Shown in pieces: positions 43,752 through 52,586 of a DNA stretch of 64,000 nucleotides. The position numbers were made by a program, and so were the translations under genes. The notes beneath the pieces were generated by a model. It was not told where the DNA came from. It did no database searches and saw only the letters and a program-made list of their open reading frames with translations. Every line of letters starts with the position of its first letter. Position 1 is the first letter of the stretch. The DNA lies in assembly GCA_002350845.1 (NCBI GenBank), contig DEFL01000049.1, positions 1-64,000 of the forward strand, written 5' to 3'. Source of the DNA: Christensenella sp. UBA2853. Its GTDB lineage: Bacteria > Bacillota > Clostridia > Christensenellales > Aristaeellaceae.

Positions 43752-44620
43752 TAGGCATTCCCTTTCTTCAGGGCTGCGAGATCAGCAGCGGCAGAGATCG
43801 CGGCAATGTTTCCCTCACCGACAGCTTTGGCAATCTGGAGCGGCTGACCGGTGCAATCGCCGCAGGCATAGACACGGGGGATGCTGGTGGCCATTCTGCG
43901 ATCCACACGGATGGCACTGCCATCCAGCTCCAGACCGGGCAGGAGTGTACCCGGAGCCACTGCCGGGCGGAAAACAAAGACACCGGCATAAACAGCTTCG
44001 CCTGCATCGGTTTTGAGACGGATGCCTTCTTCACACTTTTCCAAAGATAGCGGTTTACCGGGCTTCATCGCGATCCGTTCATCTTCAGGAAGCGTGTGTT
44101 TAGCGAGCGTATAATAATCGACAGAGGAACATACACCGGCCAGAAATTCGGCATCTTCCACGCCGCCCTCCCAGGCAGACAGGACAGCAACGGGCTTTTT
44201 CCTGTAGAACATGCCGTCACAGGTTCCGCACCAGCTGACACCGTGACCGAGAAGATCACTTTCTCCCGGAAGCAGCTTGGGCATGGCGGCACCCAGTGCA
44301 AGAACAACAGCGCTGCTCTGGAGAATATCATTGCCGACGAGCGTCATGAAGCCGTTTCCGGCAGGCATGATCTGTCTTGCGTTGCCTTCCATGACCGTGC
44401 AGCCCATCTCAACCGCCTGTGAGCGCATCTTTTCCATCAGTTCATCTCCGGAGATGTTCGGCAGGCCTGGATAGTTGGTAATCATGTGGGCTTTTACCAT
44501 GCCGCTTCGCTGAGTGCCCGCGGTGACAACCGTGCAGGTCAGGGAGCGGTTGATGGCCGTCATGGCACAGCTCCATGCAGCGGGGCCTCCGCCGATGATG
44601 ACAAGATCAAGGTTGTTCAT
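43751..44620 (-). CDS. Thioredoxin-reductase-like flavoprotein lacking the NADPH motifs
   Basis: A 289-residue FAD protein of the TrxB fold. FAD sites are IIGGGPAAWS and VYACGDCTG; the redox pair is C131-C134 in WCGTCDG. The NADPH site that normally reads GGGDSAxEEA is here LSAWEGGVEDAEFL (147-160), with no GxGxxA, and the HRRxxxR motif is absent. This matches the pyridine-nucleotide-independent type known as ferredoxin-flavin thioredoxin reductase in Clostridium. It lies with an RseC-like and membrane proteins, and may feed reduced thiols to exported proteins. Confidence 0.82.
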   Translation of the reverse strand: MNNLDLVIIGGGPAAWSCAMTAINRSLTCTVVTAGTQRSGMVKAHMITNYPGLPNISGDELMEKMRSQAVEMGCTVMEGNARQIMPAGNGFMTLVGNDILQSSAVVLALGAAMPKLLPGESDLLGHGVSWCGTCDGMFYRKKPVAVLSAWEGGVEDAEFLAGVCSSVDYYTLAKHTLPEDERIAMKPGKPLSLEKCEEGIRLKTDAGEAVYAGVFVFRPAVAPGTLLPGLELDGSAIRVDRRMATSIPRVYACGDCTGQPLQIAKAVGEGNIAAISAAADLAALKKGNA

Positions 44621-44641
44621 AGAAAAGCTCCTTTCAGCAGC

Positions 44642-46390
44642 TTATTCGGGATAGGTGTACCTGGCGCACAGCCAGGGCATGGAATTGTAGGTGGAGTAAG
44701 CGTCGGCGTAGATTCTGTAATTCTTTCCGAGCTCCCAGGTGCGGCTGGAATAATTTTCAACCAGAACCGGCTGACTCTTTCCGTCTTCACCTGTGTAGAA
44801 AATGGCCATCTGTGGTTTCTCTGATACAAACTCAGAGAGTTTGCCGGTTACGAGGTAGACCTGTGTTCTTGCTGCCCTGACTGTGATATTGGACAGGAGC
44901 TCTGCATAGCCGTCCGCATTCAGCGGCCATGCCTTGGGCGTGTATACATCGGCGGAAGGAACATAATATACCTGATACTCAATGACAGAATCCTTCAGTC
45001 CATTATAGGATGAACGAATTTTCACCGTATTGTATCCGATATGATCGAAATGCGCATAGAAGGAAAATGCACCAGTCGAAGCAAGCTTGGTGATGTCAAT
45101 TTCCGTAAACGGGGATTCGATCGAAATGGAGGCACCGGGAAGCGTCGTGCAGGATATTTTCATGTATTCCTGCGTATAGGATGTATAGGTATCGGCAGCA
45201 AGGTCCAGGGGGATTTCCTGCGCTTCGCGGTACAGAACAATGTTCATGGACGTTTCACGGTGGTACTGGCTTCTGGCCCGGACTGTAAAAATGTTGTCGC
45301 CAATTGGCTGTACGGTGGCGTTGTAGGAAAACTCGCCGGTCTCTGAATTGACAGTATCGGACACATCCTCATCATTCACGTAGACCTTGGAACCGGGGGT
45401 GACCTCGAATCTCATGGCATACATTGTGGAGGCGACTTCAACGCGGTTCGTATCAGGCGAAAGCAGCCGGAGCTGACTGGCCGGGATCTCAATGGTGTAA
45501 TGAATGACGTCAAGCGGCTTCTGCTGACCGGAAGCGGTTTTTACAAAAGGTGTCAGCGTGACTTCCATCGTTTCATCGAGAAAATCTTCCAGTGAGTCGT
45601 ACCATGTATGGTCAGCCACCACGATCGTTGCGTACCCTCCCGTCACCACATAGGACGTGTGCAGTTCTCTCACGTAGATCTGCTGACCGTCGGTGCCGGG
45701 GATCATGATAGTATGTGCGGTCAGTTCATTCTCCATGGATGCCACAACAATAGCAGCATTTTCTTCCCGTACAGCGGCTTTTCTGGCCTGGTAATACTGA
45801 TATCCAAAAAAGACTGCAGCCGCAAAAAGTGCGAGGATCCCGAGAATCATGAGGAAGCGGAGAAATCGTCTGAGGCGTCTGACACGGGCGGGAACGATTC
45901 CGGTCAGGTCTTCACGGACCGGCGCCTGAAAGCGTGTGCCGTACATTTCGGCTTCGCGCCAGAGCGGATCGTAATTGCGGGAATCATCCACATACGCAGT
46001 CTGCTGAACCTGTGCACGCGCGGTTCTGCGCTGGGATCTTGCACCTGACTGCTCAAAGGATTCCTGGGTGATGTGTGTGCGGACGGCAGAGGAAGCCGGG
46101 CGTGAGGCATTTTGCGCAACCATTGTGCGCATGCGCCTCTGTCTCTGAGCGCCCTCTTCCTTGCGTACTTTCAGCTCCTGCATTTCAACAGCCAGTGTAT
46201 CGCGGCTGTCAGGAGCATTGTTATCCAGACCGTCTTCATCAATGCGTAGATAGGATGGCGGAGTCTGATGATCCTTCAGCTGGCTCCGCCATGCGGGCTG
46301 CTCGTTTTCATCCTGGGAGAGCGGGCATCCGCACTTCATGCAGCGTGGGATAGATGCGCGGTTCCACTGACCGCACTGTGGACATTTCAT
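44642..46390 (-). CDS. Zinc-ribbon membrane protein with a large extracellular part
   Basis: A 582-residue protein of unknown function. An N-terminal zinc ribbon (CPQCGQW...CMKCGCP, about 3-22) is followed by a polar, Arg-rich cytoplasmic linker, one membrane helix (FLRFLMILGILALFAAAVFF, near 180) and about 380 extracellular residues that look beta-rich, with repeated Ig-like strands (FVKTASGQQ, SKVYVNDEDV, VKIRSSYNGL). AGGAGA lies before the ATG. It is between the LCP gene and the flavoprotein gene and is probably linked to the wall. Confidence 0.7.
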   Translation of the reverse strand: MKCPQCGQWNRASIPRCMKCGCPLSQDENEQPAWRSQLKDHQTPPSYLRIDEDGLDNNAPDSRDTLAVEMQELKVRKEEGAQRQRRMRTMVAQNASRPASSAVRTHITQESFEQSGARSQRRTARAQVQQTAYVDDSRNYDPLWREAEMYGTRFQAPVREDLTGIVPARVRRLRRFLRFLMILGILALFAAAVFFGYQYYQARKAAVREENAAIVVASMENELTAHTIMIPGTDGQQIYVRELHTSYVVTGGYATIVVADHTWYDSLEDFLDETMEVTLTPFVKTASGQQKPLDVIHYTIEIPASQLRLLSPDTNRVEVASTMYAMRFEVTPGSKVYVNDEDVSDTVNSETGEFSYNATVQPIGDNIFTVRARSQYHRETSMNIVLYREAQEIPLDLAADTYTSYTQEYMKISCTTLPGASISIESPFTEIDITKLASTGAFSFYAHFDHIGYNTVKIRSSYNGLKDSVIEYQVYYVPSADVYTPKAWPLNADGYAELLSNITVRAARTQVYLVTGKLSEFVSEKPQMAIFYTGEDGKSQPVLVENYSSRTWELGKNYRIYADAYSTYNSMPWLCARYTYPE

Positions 46391-46408
46391 AGATCTCTCC
46401 TGGTGGTA

Positions 46409-47383
46409 TTAATCTAAGTCGCTGAAACTGCCAAAATCGTCGATTGCCTCGGCATCGGTTCCCTCATCCAGGACAAGGAAACTGTTGACAAGGAAATCTG
46501 CCATCACGTTACGGCACACGTTCCAGTCCAGTTCCTGCACAGACATGCCCCAGTGTGTGATGGGACGTGTGGCGCCGTCGGGCGGGATGCGGAGCTCTTC
46601 GATCGTTGAGTCTCTGAGATCATATGCATACCTGGCTGCCTGCAGCATTTCATCTGTGTTGATGTTGGTCAGGGTCGTATGCTCAGCGATGGAATTGACA
46701 AGAGCCTGCGCATCTTCCCATGTAAAGTTGCGGCACTGATCGGCAAGGGTGGAAAGCACTCTTCTTGCACGCTGGGTTCGTGTGAAATCTCCATGACCGC
46801 CAGCTTTGCGGATCCGCATATAAATGACAGCGGCATGACCGTTAAAGTGATAGGTGCCGGAATAGCGGAGAGCAGGGGTGGTTGCATTTCGGTTAATCGG
46901 ATAGCGTCTCAGGTAGGCAGCCTCTTCAGCGTTGACTGTAATATCAACACCGCCCATATAATCGATGATGTCCTGGATCTGACTGAAACCAAAAAGGATA
47001 TATTTCTCAATTTTGACGCCGAGATGCTGTGAAATGGTCTGACAGAGTGCTTCAGGACCGAATTTCTTGGCAATGTAGTTAATGCGGGATATTTTCCCGT
47101 CAGGATGCTGAACAAGCGCATCCCGGATGATGGAAGTCAGCATGACACGATGCGCCCGTGTGTCCAGTGTGACAATCATGATGCCGTCGGAATCACCGAG
47201 ATTCCAGGACTTGGCTTTCCACTGGTCCACGCACAGCATCAGATAATGATGCTGCCCCTCCTGCAGCGGCGGGAGTTCATCATATGGAATCAGCTCAATG
47301 GGTTTGGGCTGCGTCTCAGCAAGGCCTGTTGAACCTGACATCACAAGGCAGAAGAGAAGAAGAAAACAAAATAAGCGTTTCAT
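46409..47383 (-). CDS. LytR-CpsA-Psr (LCP) family protein
   Basis: A 324-residue exported LCP-type protein. Family members transfer wall glycopolymers from undecaprenyl carriers to peptidoglycan. The core motifs are DSDGIMIVTLD, RVMLTSIIRDAL, IDYMGGVDITVN and GDFTRTQRARRVL. Arg residues for the pyrophosphate appear kept. The N-terminus is a cleavable-looking signal peptide (to about residue 22) rather than a long anchor, so it may be secreted or lightly anchored. It is followed after 18 bases by the zinc-ribbon membrane protein. Confidence 0.85.
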   Translation of the reverse strand: MKRLFCFLLLFCLVMSGSTGLAETQPKPIELIPYDELPPLQEGQHHYLMLCVDQWKAKSWNLGDSDGIMIVTLDTRAHRVMLTSIIRDALVQHPDGKISRINYIAKKFGPEALCQTISQHLGVKIEKYILFGFSQIQDIIDYMGGVDITVNAEEAAYLRRYPINRNATTPALRYSGTYHFNGHAAVIYMRIRKAGGHGDFTRTQRARRVLSTLADQCRNFTWEDAQALVNSIAEHTTLTNINTDEMLQAARYAYDLRDSTIEELRIPPDGATRPITHWGMSVQELDWNVCRNVMADFLVNSFLVLDEGTDAEAIDDFGSFSDLD

Positions 47384-47398
47384 GGGCGTACTCCTTTG

Positions 47399-47824
47399 TT
47401 ATGCTTCTTTGTGATCGTGAAGGTGTCGGGGAATCACACGCACCAGCGTGGGCTGCCAGACGGGGTTGGAAGCACGTTTGGCTTCTCCTTTATGCACCAG
47501 GAATACAATCAGAAGCAAAAGCAGCACGCCGAGCACGGCAGAGGAAAGGGGAGCATACTGCGGAAGAAAGGCTTCACCGATTCCCATTCCTGCGAGAAAG
47601 CCCAACAGGGGAAAGATATAGACAAGAAGAGAAGCCTTGACTACATTTCCGGTTGGCATCTCGACCTCAGCGAAGTCACCCACCCGGCCGGAAGCATCCA
47701 TTTCAAGAACAGCGGTGCTTTGTCCGCCTTCACATCCATGACAGTTCTCACAGCTCTCATGATTGCAGAACTCCACTGTCATTTTACTGCCGTGAACTTC
47801 CTTAATTTCACCGATGCGTTTCAT
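47399..47824 (-). CDS. SoxR-reducing system protein RseC family
   Basis: A 141-residue membrane protein with the RseC/MucC pattern: a cysteine-rich N-terminal part (CNHESCENCHGCEG) and two membrane helices (VYIFPLLGFLAGMGIG, LGVLLLLLIVFLVH). Family members occur with Rnf electron-transfer complexes and in SoxR reduction. AGGAGGTCAT gives the ATG at 47824; longer readings have no site. An extended -10 (TGGTATACT) lies upstream. It opens the envelope/redox set. Confidence 0.8.
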   Translation of the reverse strand: MKRIGEIKEVHGSKMTVEFCNHESCENCHGCEGGQSTAVLEMDASGRVGDFAEVEMPTGNVVKASLLVYIFPLLGFLAGMGIGEAFLPQYAPLSSAVLGVLLLLLIVFLVHKGEAKRASNPVWQPTLVRVIPRHLHDHKEA

Positions 47825-48065
47825 ATGACCTCCAAAAAACAGAAGATGATGGAAACAATCCACCATATTACAGTATACCATAATCCTCTTGAATTGCCTA
47901 TCAGCCGGACCGGCCGGTGGAGCAGATGCGCGTCGATATTGAAACGAAACGGTGAGGCATATCATTCCCGGAGGGAAGTGTTGGGACCGCATGCGTGCGG
48001 GGGGCAGGAACAGATACATGATACATCAACTTTTCTCTGTGATTTGTTCTTTTCGTGTATTGAAA

Positions 48066-48086
48066 AAGACAGCCAGAGGCTGTCTT
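48066..48086 (-). terminator. Terminator of the dnaG-rpoD operon
   Basis: AAGACAGCC/GGCTGTCTT 9-bp stem with a 3-base loop, followed on the minus strand by TTTC, right after the zinc-ribbon coiled-coil gene. Confidence 0.8.
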
Positions 48087-48093
48087 CAAATGG

Positions 48094-48798
48094 TTATTTA
48101 ATAAGGATTCTGCCGCAGGTTTCGCACTCCACGATTCCGTCACCTGCATCGATTTTACGCAGTGCGGCGGAGGGCTGTGAGGTGTTGCATCCGCTGCACT
48201 GACCATAGACCAGTCGTGCAATGGGCGGGGAAATCTGCTTCTTGACGGTGTTATAGATGCTCAGCAGCTCCGGATCAATCTGATGAAGGAGTGCATCCGC
48301 TTTTGAGCGCTGAGAGTCGAGGAGGGTCTTTTTCTCTCTGGCTTCCTTATTATAGACTTCCTTCATGCGATCGAATTCCTGCTTTGCAACCGCCGTATCA
48401 TGACGGATTGTGCGGGAACGGGCATCAAGTTCATTGCCCTCTTTATGAATATGTCTCAGCTCCTGCTCATAGCTGGAAATCGTTTTGCGGCATTTTTCCA
48501 CGTCCTGCAGCAGCGCTTTGGCAGACTCTGCATCCCGGGGAGGATCATTCTCCAGGCGCTCCTGAAGAGCGCGCAGCTGCTCTTCACTTCTCTTAAGAGC
48601 ATCCACAATGCCATCCTTGCGGTCAATGCTGATGGAAACACGTTCTTCCATTTCTTTATAGAGCTTTTGCTGATCCATGATGAAGTCCCTTGTTTTTTCC
48701 AGCTTCTGGCGTAAAGGGGAGCGGCGGATCTCAGTGTCGATTTTGTCCGCTTTGATATCTTCCTGCATGTAGTTCCAGAGTTGTTCCATTTTGTCCAT
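48094..48798 (-). CDS. Zinc-ribbon coiled-coil protein (CdsZ/zf-RING_7 family)
   Basis: A 234-residue protein. Residues about 20-185 form long coiled coil, then a C4 zinc ribbon with C-x2-C (CSGC) and C-x2-C (CETC) and the LVYGQCSGCNTS motif. Related proteins occur widely next to nif3/trmK in bacteria; the function is uncertain, with nucleic-acid or ribosome-related roles suggested. GGAGG lies before the ATG at 48798. It is the last gene of the dnaG operon. Confidence 0.8.
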   Translation of the reverse strand: MDKMEQLWNYMQEDIKADKIDTEIRRSPLRQKLEKTRDFIMDQQKLYKEMEERVSISIDRKDGIVDALKRSEEQLRALQERLENDPPRDAESAKALLQDVEKCRKTISSYEQELRHIHKEGNELDARSRTIRHDTAVAKQEFDRMKEVYNKEAREKKTLLDSQRSKADALLHQIDPELLSIYNTVKKQISPPIARLVYGQCSGCNTSQPSAALRKIDAGDGIVECETCGRILIK

Positions 48799-48819
48799 AG
48801 GGTCCTCCTAACTGCGGGC

Positions 48820-49614
48820 TCAGCTTCCCGCGACCGGCACAGTTGGAAGTGCATACGCACCAACAGCTGATTTAAAAATCGTCACATTCCATTCTACTTC
48901 ATTCGCATGGCTTTGTAAAGCGTCCGCGAGGGCAAAGAGACCGGGCTCCTCGGTTGCAAAATGTCCGGCTTCCAATCCAATCATGCCGCACGCACACATG
49001 GCCAGACCATGATGATGCTTGATTTCCCCGGTGAGAAACACCTGCGCACCAAGGTGATGCGCTTCTGACCAGAAATCGCTTCCGGCACCGGAAGAAACAG
49101 CCATTGCAGTGATTTCCATGTCCGCAGGTGCCTGTCCGAAAACGCGGACTGTGGTGCGCAGATCGTGCTCAATCCGGGTCACAAGCGAGCTGAAGCGGAC
49201 GGGTTCAGAGAATCTGCCTTTGCGGAGATACCCTTCTCCCTGAACATCCTGAAGTCCCAGAACAGATGCGAGGGTGTCATTGATACCGCCCGGTGCGCTG
49301 TCCAGGTTGGTATGGGCGGAGATCAGACTGACATGGTTTCGGATCATGCGGGATATCAGCCGTCCTTCCACATCATCTTCTGTGATGGACTGGACCGGTG
49401 AAAACATCATGGGATGATGGGTAATGATCAGGTTGGCGCCGTGCGCTTCCGCTTCATCCAGCACACGATCCGAGACGTCGAGCGCAAAGAGAATGTTCTG
49501 AACAGGCGCGTCTTTTCGCCCGACCAGAAAACCGGAATTATCAAAGTCGGCCTGCGTATCAAAAGGCGCACGGGAGTCGACCCAATGGAACAGATCACTC
49601 ATGAATGGCTGCAT
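48820..49614 (-). CDS. Nif3-like dinuclear metal center protein
   Basis: A 264-residue Nif3/YqfO-family protein. The metal motifs ITHHPMMF and ISAHTNLD and the later EAGHFATEE are complete. The family has dinuclear-metal sites; its role is uncertain (GTP cyclohydrolase I type 2 claims exist). The ATG at 49614 follows GGGAGG by 8 bases and lies within trmK (20-base overlap). It sits after trmK as in Bacillus. Confidence 0.88.
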   Translation of the reverse strand: MQPFMSDLFHWVDSRAPFDTQADFDNSGFLVGRKDAPVQNILFALDVSDRVLDEAEAHGANLIITHHPMMFSPVQSITEDDVEGRLISRMIRNHVSLISAHTNLDSAPGGINDTLASVLGLQDVQGEGYLRKGRFSEPVRFSSLVTRIEHDLRTTVRVFGQAPADMEITAMAVSSGAGSDFWSEAHHLGAQVFLTGEIKHHHGLAMCACGMIGLEAGHFATEEPGLFALADALQSHANEVEWNVTIFKSAVGAYALPTVPVAGS

Positions 49615-50299
49615 GATCACTGCCTCCCAATTCCTGAAGTCGTTCCCGATAAAAGCGGAGTGCACGCTCTGCTTCGGCAACTTCTTCTGCTTTTGGCTGC
49701 TTTCCGGATAATAAACCAGCCAGTTTTCTTGAGTACACACCAATGCGGAACTGCAGATAGTTCAGGAGCAGTTCAGAAGGTTCCTGATAGAGAAGCGACC
49801 CATAAAGAATCTCATCTTCTGTCTGATGCATGGAACCCGGCATGCACTGCCATACAATATAATAGCGGCCCCTCTCAAAAACCAGCTTTTCGGCGGTGAA
49901 ACGATAACCGATCTTTTCAATGGCCTGCCGTGTGAAAAATGGATCGGTATGCACACTGATGACCAGCGTACATCCCTGCAGACGATCATGGCCGCTGAGC
50001 AGGATCTGGGCCGCCGTCTCTCCGCCCATTCCGGTAATGGAAATGCAGTCGCACGGTTCTGTGACTGCATCAAGACCGTCCGCACATACAAGTTGCACGC
50101 GGTCTTCAAGGTGTTGATGATGCACCTGATAAGCCGCGTGCATTAAAGCTTTTTCACTGATGTCAGAAATGATCATGCGCCTGCATATCCCGCTTCGCAG
50201 AAGATGACAGGGAAGAAGCGCATGATCAGATCCGATATCGCAGCCAATCCGGGACGGAACATAGAGACTGGCTGCGAGCGAAAGACGATGATCCAGCAC
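49595..50299 (-). CDS. trmK: tRNA (adenine22-N1)-methyltransferase
   Basis: A 234-residue Rossmann methyltransferase making m1A22 in tRNA. The SAM motif IGCDIGSDHALLPCHLL and the catalytic region ISITGMGGETA are characteristic. The start is GTG at 50299, with CGGGGG upstream, only 3 bases after the sigma gene, so it is translationally coupled. A C-terminal coiled-coil helix pair is present. Confidence 0.9.
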   Translation of the reverse strand: MLDHRLSLAASLYVPSRIGCDIGSDHALLPCHLLRSGICRRMIISDISEKALMHAAYQVHHQHLEDRVQLVCADGLDAVTEPCDCISITGMGGETAAQILLSGHDRLQGCTLVISVHTDPFFTRQAIEKIGYRFTAEKLVFERGRYYIVWQCMPGSMHQTEDEILYGSLLYQEPSELLLNYLQFRIGVYSRKLAGLLSGKQPKAEEVAEAERALRFYRERLQELGGSDHAAIHE

Positions 50300-50302
50300 A
50301 GA

Positions 50303-51439
50303 TTACCCCCGAAGATTTTTGATCTGACGATTCGTGCGCAGTTTGCGCAGAGCCTTGGCTTCAATCTGACGAATACGTTCACGGGTGACCTTGAAAATTT
50401 CGCCGACTTCCTCAAGTGTGTAGCTTTTTCCGCCATCCAGACCGTAACGGAGACAGATGACCTTTTTCTCGCGTTCAGTGAGTGTATCGAGTACTTCCAT
50501 TAACTGTTCGCGCTGCAGAGCATAGAATGCGGCATCAGCCGGTGCGGGTGCGGATTCATCAGGAATGAAATCACCGAGATGACTGTCTTCTTCCTCGCCG
50601 ATAGGGGTTTCGAGACTGACCGGATCCTGCGCAATCTTGATGATTTCCTGGACACGGGCTTCAGTCAGATGCATTGCATCGGCAATTTCGGCTGTGGTGG
50701 GCTCGCGTCCGAGATCCTGCATCAGCTGACGGCTTGTGCGGATCAGGCGGTTGATGGTCTCAACCATATGGACAGGAATGCGGATGGTGCGGGCCTGATC
50801 AGCCAGTGCGCGCGTGATGGACTGGCGAATCCACCAGGTGGCATAGGTCGAAAACTTAAATCCTTTACGGTAATCAAATTTATCCGCAGCCTTAATCAGA
50901 CCCATGTTGCCTTCCTGAATCAGATCCAAATACTGCATGCCGCGGTTGTTATAATGCCCGGCAATGGAAACGACAAGACGCAGGTTTGCCTGAATCAGTT
51001 CATCTTTTGCGGTCTGATCCCCGGCTTCGATTCTTTTCGCCAGAGCGACTTCTTCGTCTGCAGTGAGAAGAGGAATCTTGCCGATTTCCTTGAGATACAT
51101 GCGAATCGGATCTGCAAGATTGACTTCATCGGCAACATTGGGAAGCGACTGGGATGAGGCAGGATTTGCAGCTTCTTCCTGCAGAAGAGCCATGGCAGTC
51201 GGTTCCTCGGGATCTGCTACCTCCTGGGCGGATGCGGAACGGGAAGCACTGTCGTCATCAATTTCGACTCTGATACCGCCTTCTTCCAGTTCCTTGACCC
51301 AGTCATACAGGGTCTCCGGATCCAGATCAATATCGCCTGCAAGGTCTCTGATCTGCCCCAGGGTAAGAAATCCTTTGGCTTTGCCGGTTTCCAGAATCTC
51401 TTCAAAACGGGTGTTACGGTCTTCCGTGCTGTAGGTCAA
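50303..51439 (-). CDS. rpoD: Primary-type RNA polymerase sigma factor, second copy
   Basis: A 378-residue sigma-70 group 1/2 protein. A region 1.1-like part is near 1-55, an acidic Ser/Ala-rich linker near 60-105, region 1.2 is DPIRMYLKEIGKIPLL, 2.3-2.4 is STYATWWIRQSITR, and 4.2 is TRERIRQIEAKALRKL. It ends in RQIKNLRG instead of the usual K-x-L-x-x-[FY]-L. The start is TTG at 51439, 9 bases after AAGGAG. It lies 51 bases after another full rpoD, with no terminator between them. It may be a stress or growth-phase variant (inference). Confidence 0.9.
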   Translation of the reverse strand: MTYSTEDRNTRFEEILETGKAKGFLTLGQIRDLAGDIDLDPETLYDWVKELEEGGIRVEIDDDSASRSASAQEVADPEEPTAMALLQEEAANPASSQSLPNVADEVNLADPIRMYLKEIGKIPLLTADEEVALAKRIEAGDQTAKDELIQANLRLVVSIAGHYNNRGMQYLDLIQEGNMGLIKAADKFDYRKGFKFSTYATWWIRQSITRALADQARTIRIPVHMVETINRLIRTSRQLMQDLGREPTTAEIADAMHLTEARVQEIIKIAQDPVSLETPIGEEEDSHLGDFIPDESAPAPADAAFYALQREQLMEVLDTLTEREKKVICLRYGLDGGKSYTLEEVGEIFKVTRERIRQIEAKALRKLRTNRQIKNLRG

Positions 51440-51490
51440 ACGGAATCTCTCCTTACTAATCAATCGAGAGGGGAATATGGGTGTTTGTGG

Positions 51491-52558
51491 TTACTCCAGA
51501 TAATCATGGAGTTTATGACTGTGATTTGCCTGCCGTAATTTGCGGAGTGCTTTGGCTTCAATCTGTCGGATTCGCTCCCGTGTTACATGAAACTCACGTC
51601 CGACTTCTTCGAGCGTGCGCGTTTCTCCGTCGTCCAGACCGAAGCGAAGACGCAGAACAAGCTTTTCACGGTCGGTCAGATTGTCGAGAGCATCATCGAG
51701 CTGCTCCCGCATCAGGCTGCGTGAGGCTGCGTCAATGGGCGCGAGTGTTGTCTCGTCAGCAATAAAGTCACCAAGATGACTGTCGTCCTCTTCGCCAACC
51801 GGAGTTTCCAGACTGACGGGTTCCTGCGCAATTTTCAGCAGGTCAGCCACTTTCTGCTCGCTGGTGTTCATCGCATCAGCTATTTCATTATTCGTTGGTT
51901 CACGTCCAAGTTCCTGCTGCAGCTGATGAGAAATGCGAATCATTCTGTTAATGGATTCCACCATATGGACCGGGATGCGGATGGTCCGTGCCTGGTCGGC
52001 AATCGAACGTGTAATCGCCTGACGAATCCACCAGGTCGCATAAGTTGAAAATTTAAACTGCTTGGTATAGTCGAATTTCTCGACAGCCTTCATAAGGCCG
52101 AGGTTTCCTTCCTGAATCAGGTCAAGCAGCTGCATGCCGCGCCCGGCATACCGTTTGGCAATGGAAACGACCAGTCTCAGATTGGATTCGGACAGTTTTT
52201 TCCGCGCTGCATCCTGCTCGTCAGGTGTGCCGCCCTGTAGAATTTTGGCGAGCTGGACTTCTTCATCTGCACTCAGAAGAGGAATCTGACCGATTTCTTT
52301 CAGATAGAGACGGACCGGATCATCCAGTGCAATTCCTTCCGGCACCGTGATTTCTGTGGGCGCCGTGAGCGAGGGCTTGACCTCCTCGCTGACGGGAATA
52401 CCGGAATCCTGGAGTGCTTCCATGATCATCCCGAAATCTTCCATATTCGACTGGGACATGGCATCGAGGACATCAGCGGTCGTGAGGCTCCCGCGCTCCT
52501 GGGCCTGCTGCTGAAGTTTCTGGAGCAAGAGTTGCTGCATTTCTTTTGTCATCGCCAC
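51491..52558 (-). CDS. rpoD: Primary RNA polymerase sigma factor RpoD/SigA, first copy
   Basis: A 355-residue housekeeping-type sigma factor. A region 1.1-like helical part is near 5-50, region 1.2 is DPVRLYLKEIGQIPLL, 2.3-2.4 is STYATWWIRQAITRSIADQA, region 4.2 is TRERIRQIEAKALRKL, and it ends KLHDYLE as in SigA. GTG at 52558 is 8 bases after AAAGGAG; ATG at 52552 is the alternative. It directly follows dnaG, the classic macromolecular-synthesis operon order. Confidence 0.93.
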   Translation of the reverse strand: MAMTKEMQQLLLQKLQQQAQERGSLTTADVLDAMSQSNMEDFGMIMEALQDSGIPVSEEVKPSLTAPTEITVPEGIALDDPVRLYLKEIGQIPLLSADEEVQLAKILQGGTPDEQDAARKKLSESNLRLVVSIAKRYAGRGMQLLDLIQEGNLGLMKAVEKFDYTKQFKFSTYATWWIRQAITRSIADQARTIRIPVHMVESINRMIRISHQLQQELGREPTNNEIADAMNTSEQKVADLLKIAQEPVSLETPVGEEDDSHLGDFIADETTLAPIDAASRSLMREQLDDALDNLTDREKLVLRLRFGLDDGETRTLEEVGREFHVTRERIRQIEAKALRKLRQANHSHKLHDYLE

Positions 52559-52586
52559 GGGAACCACTCCTTTCCTGAACGGTCCG

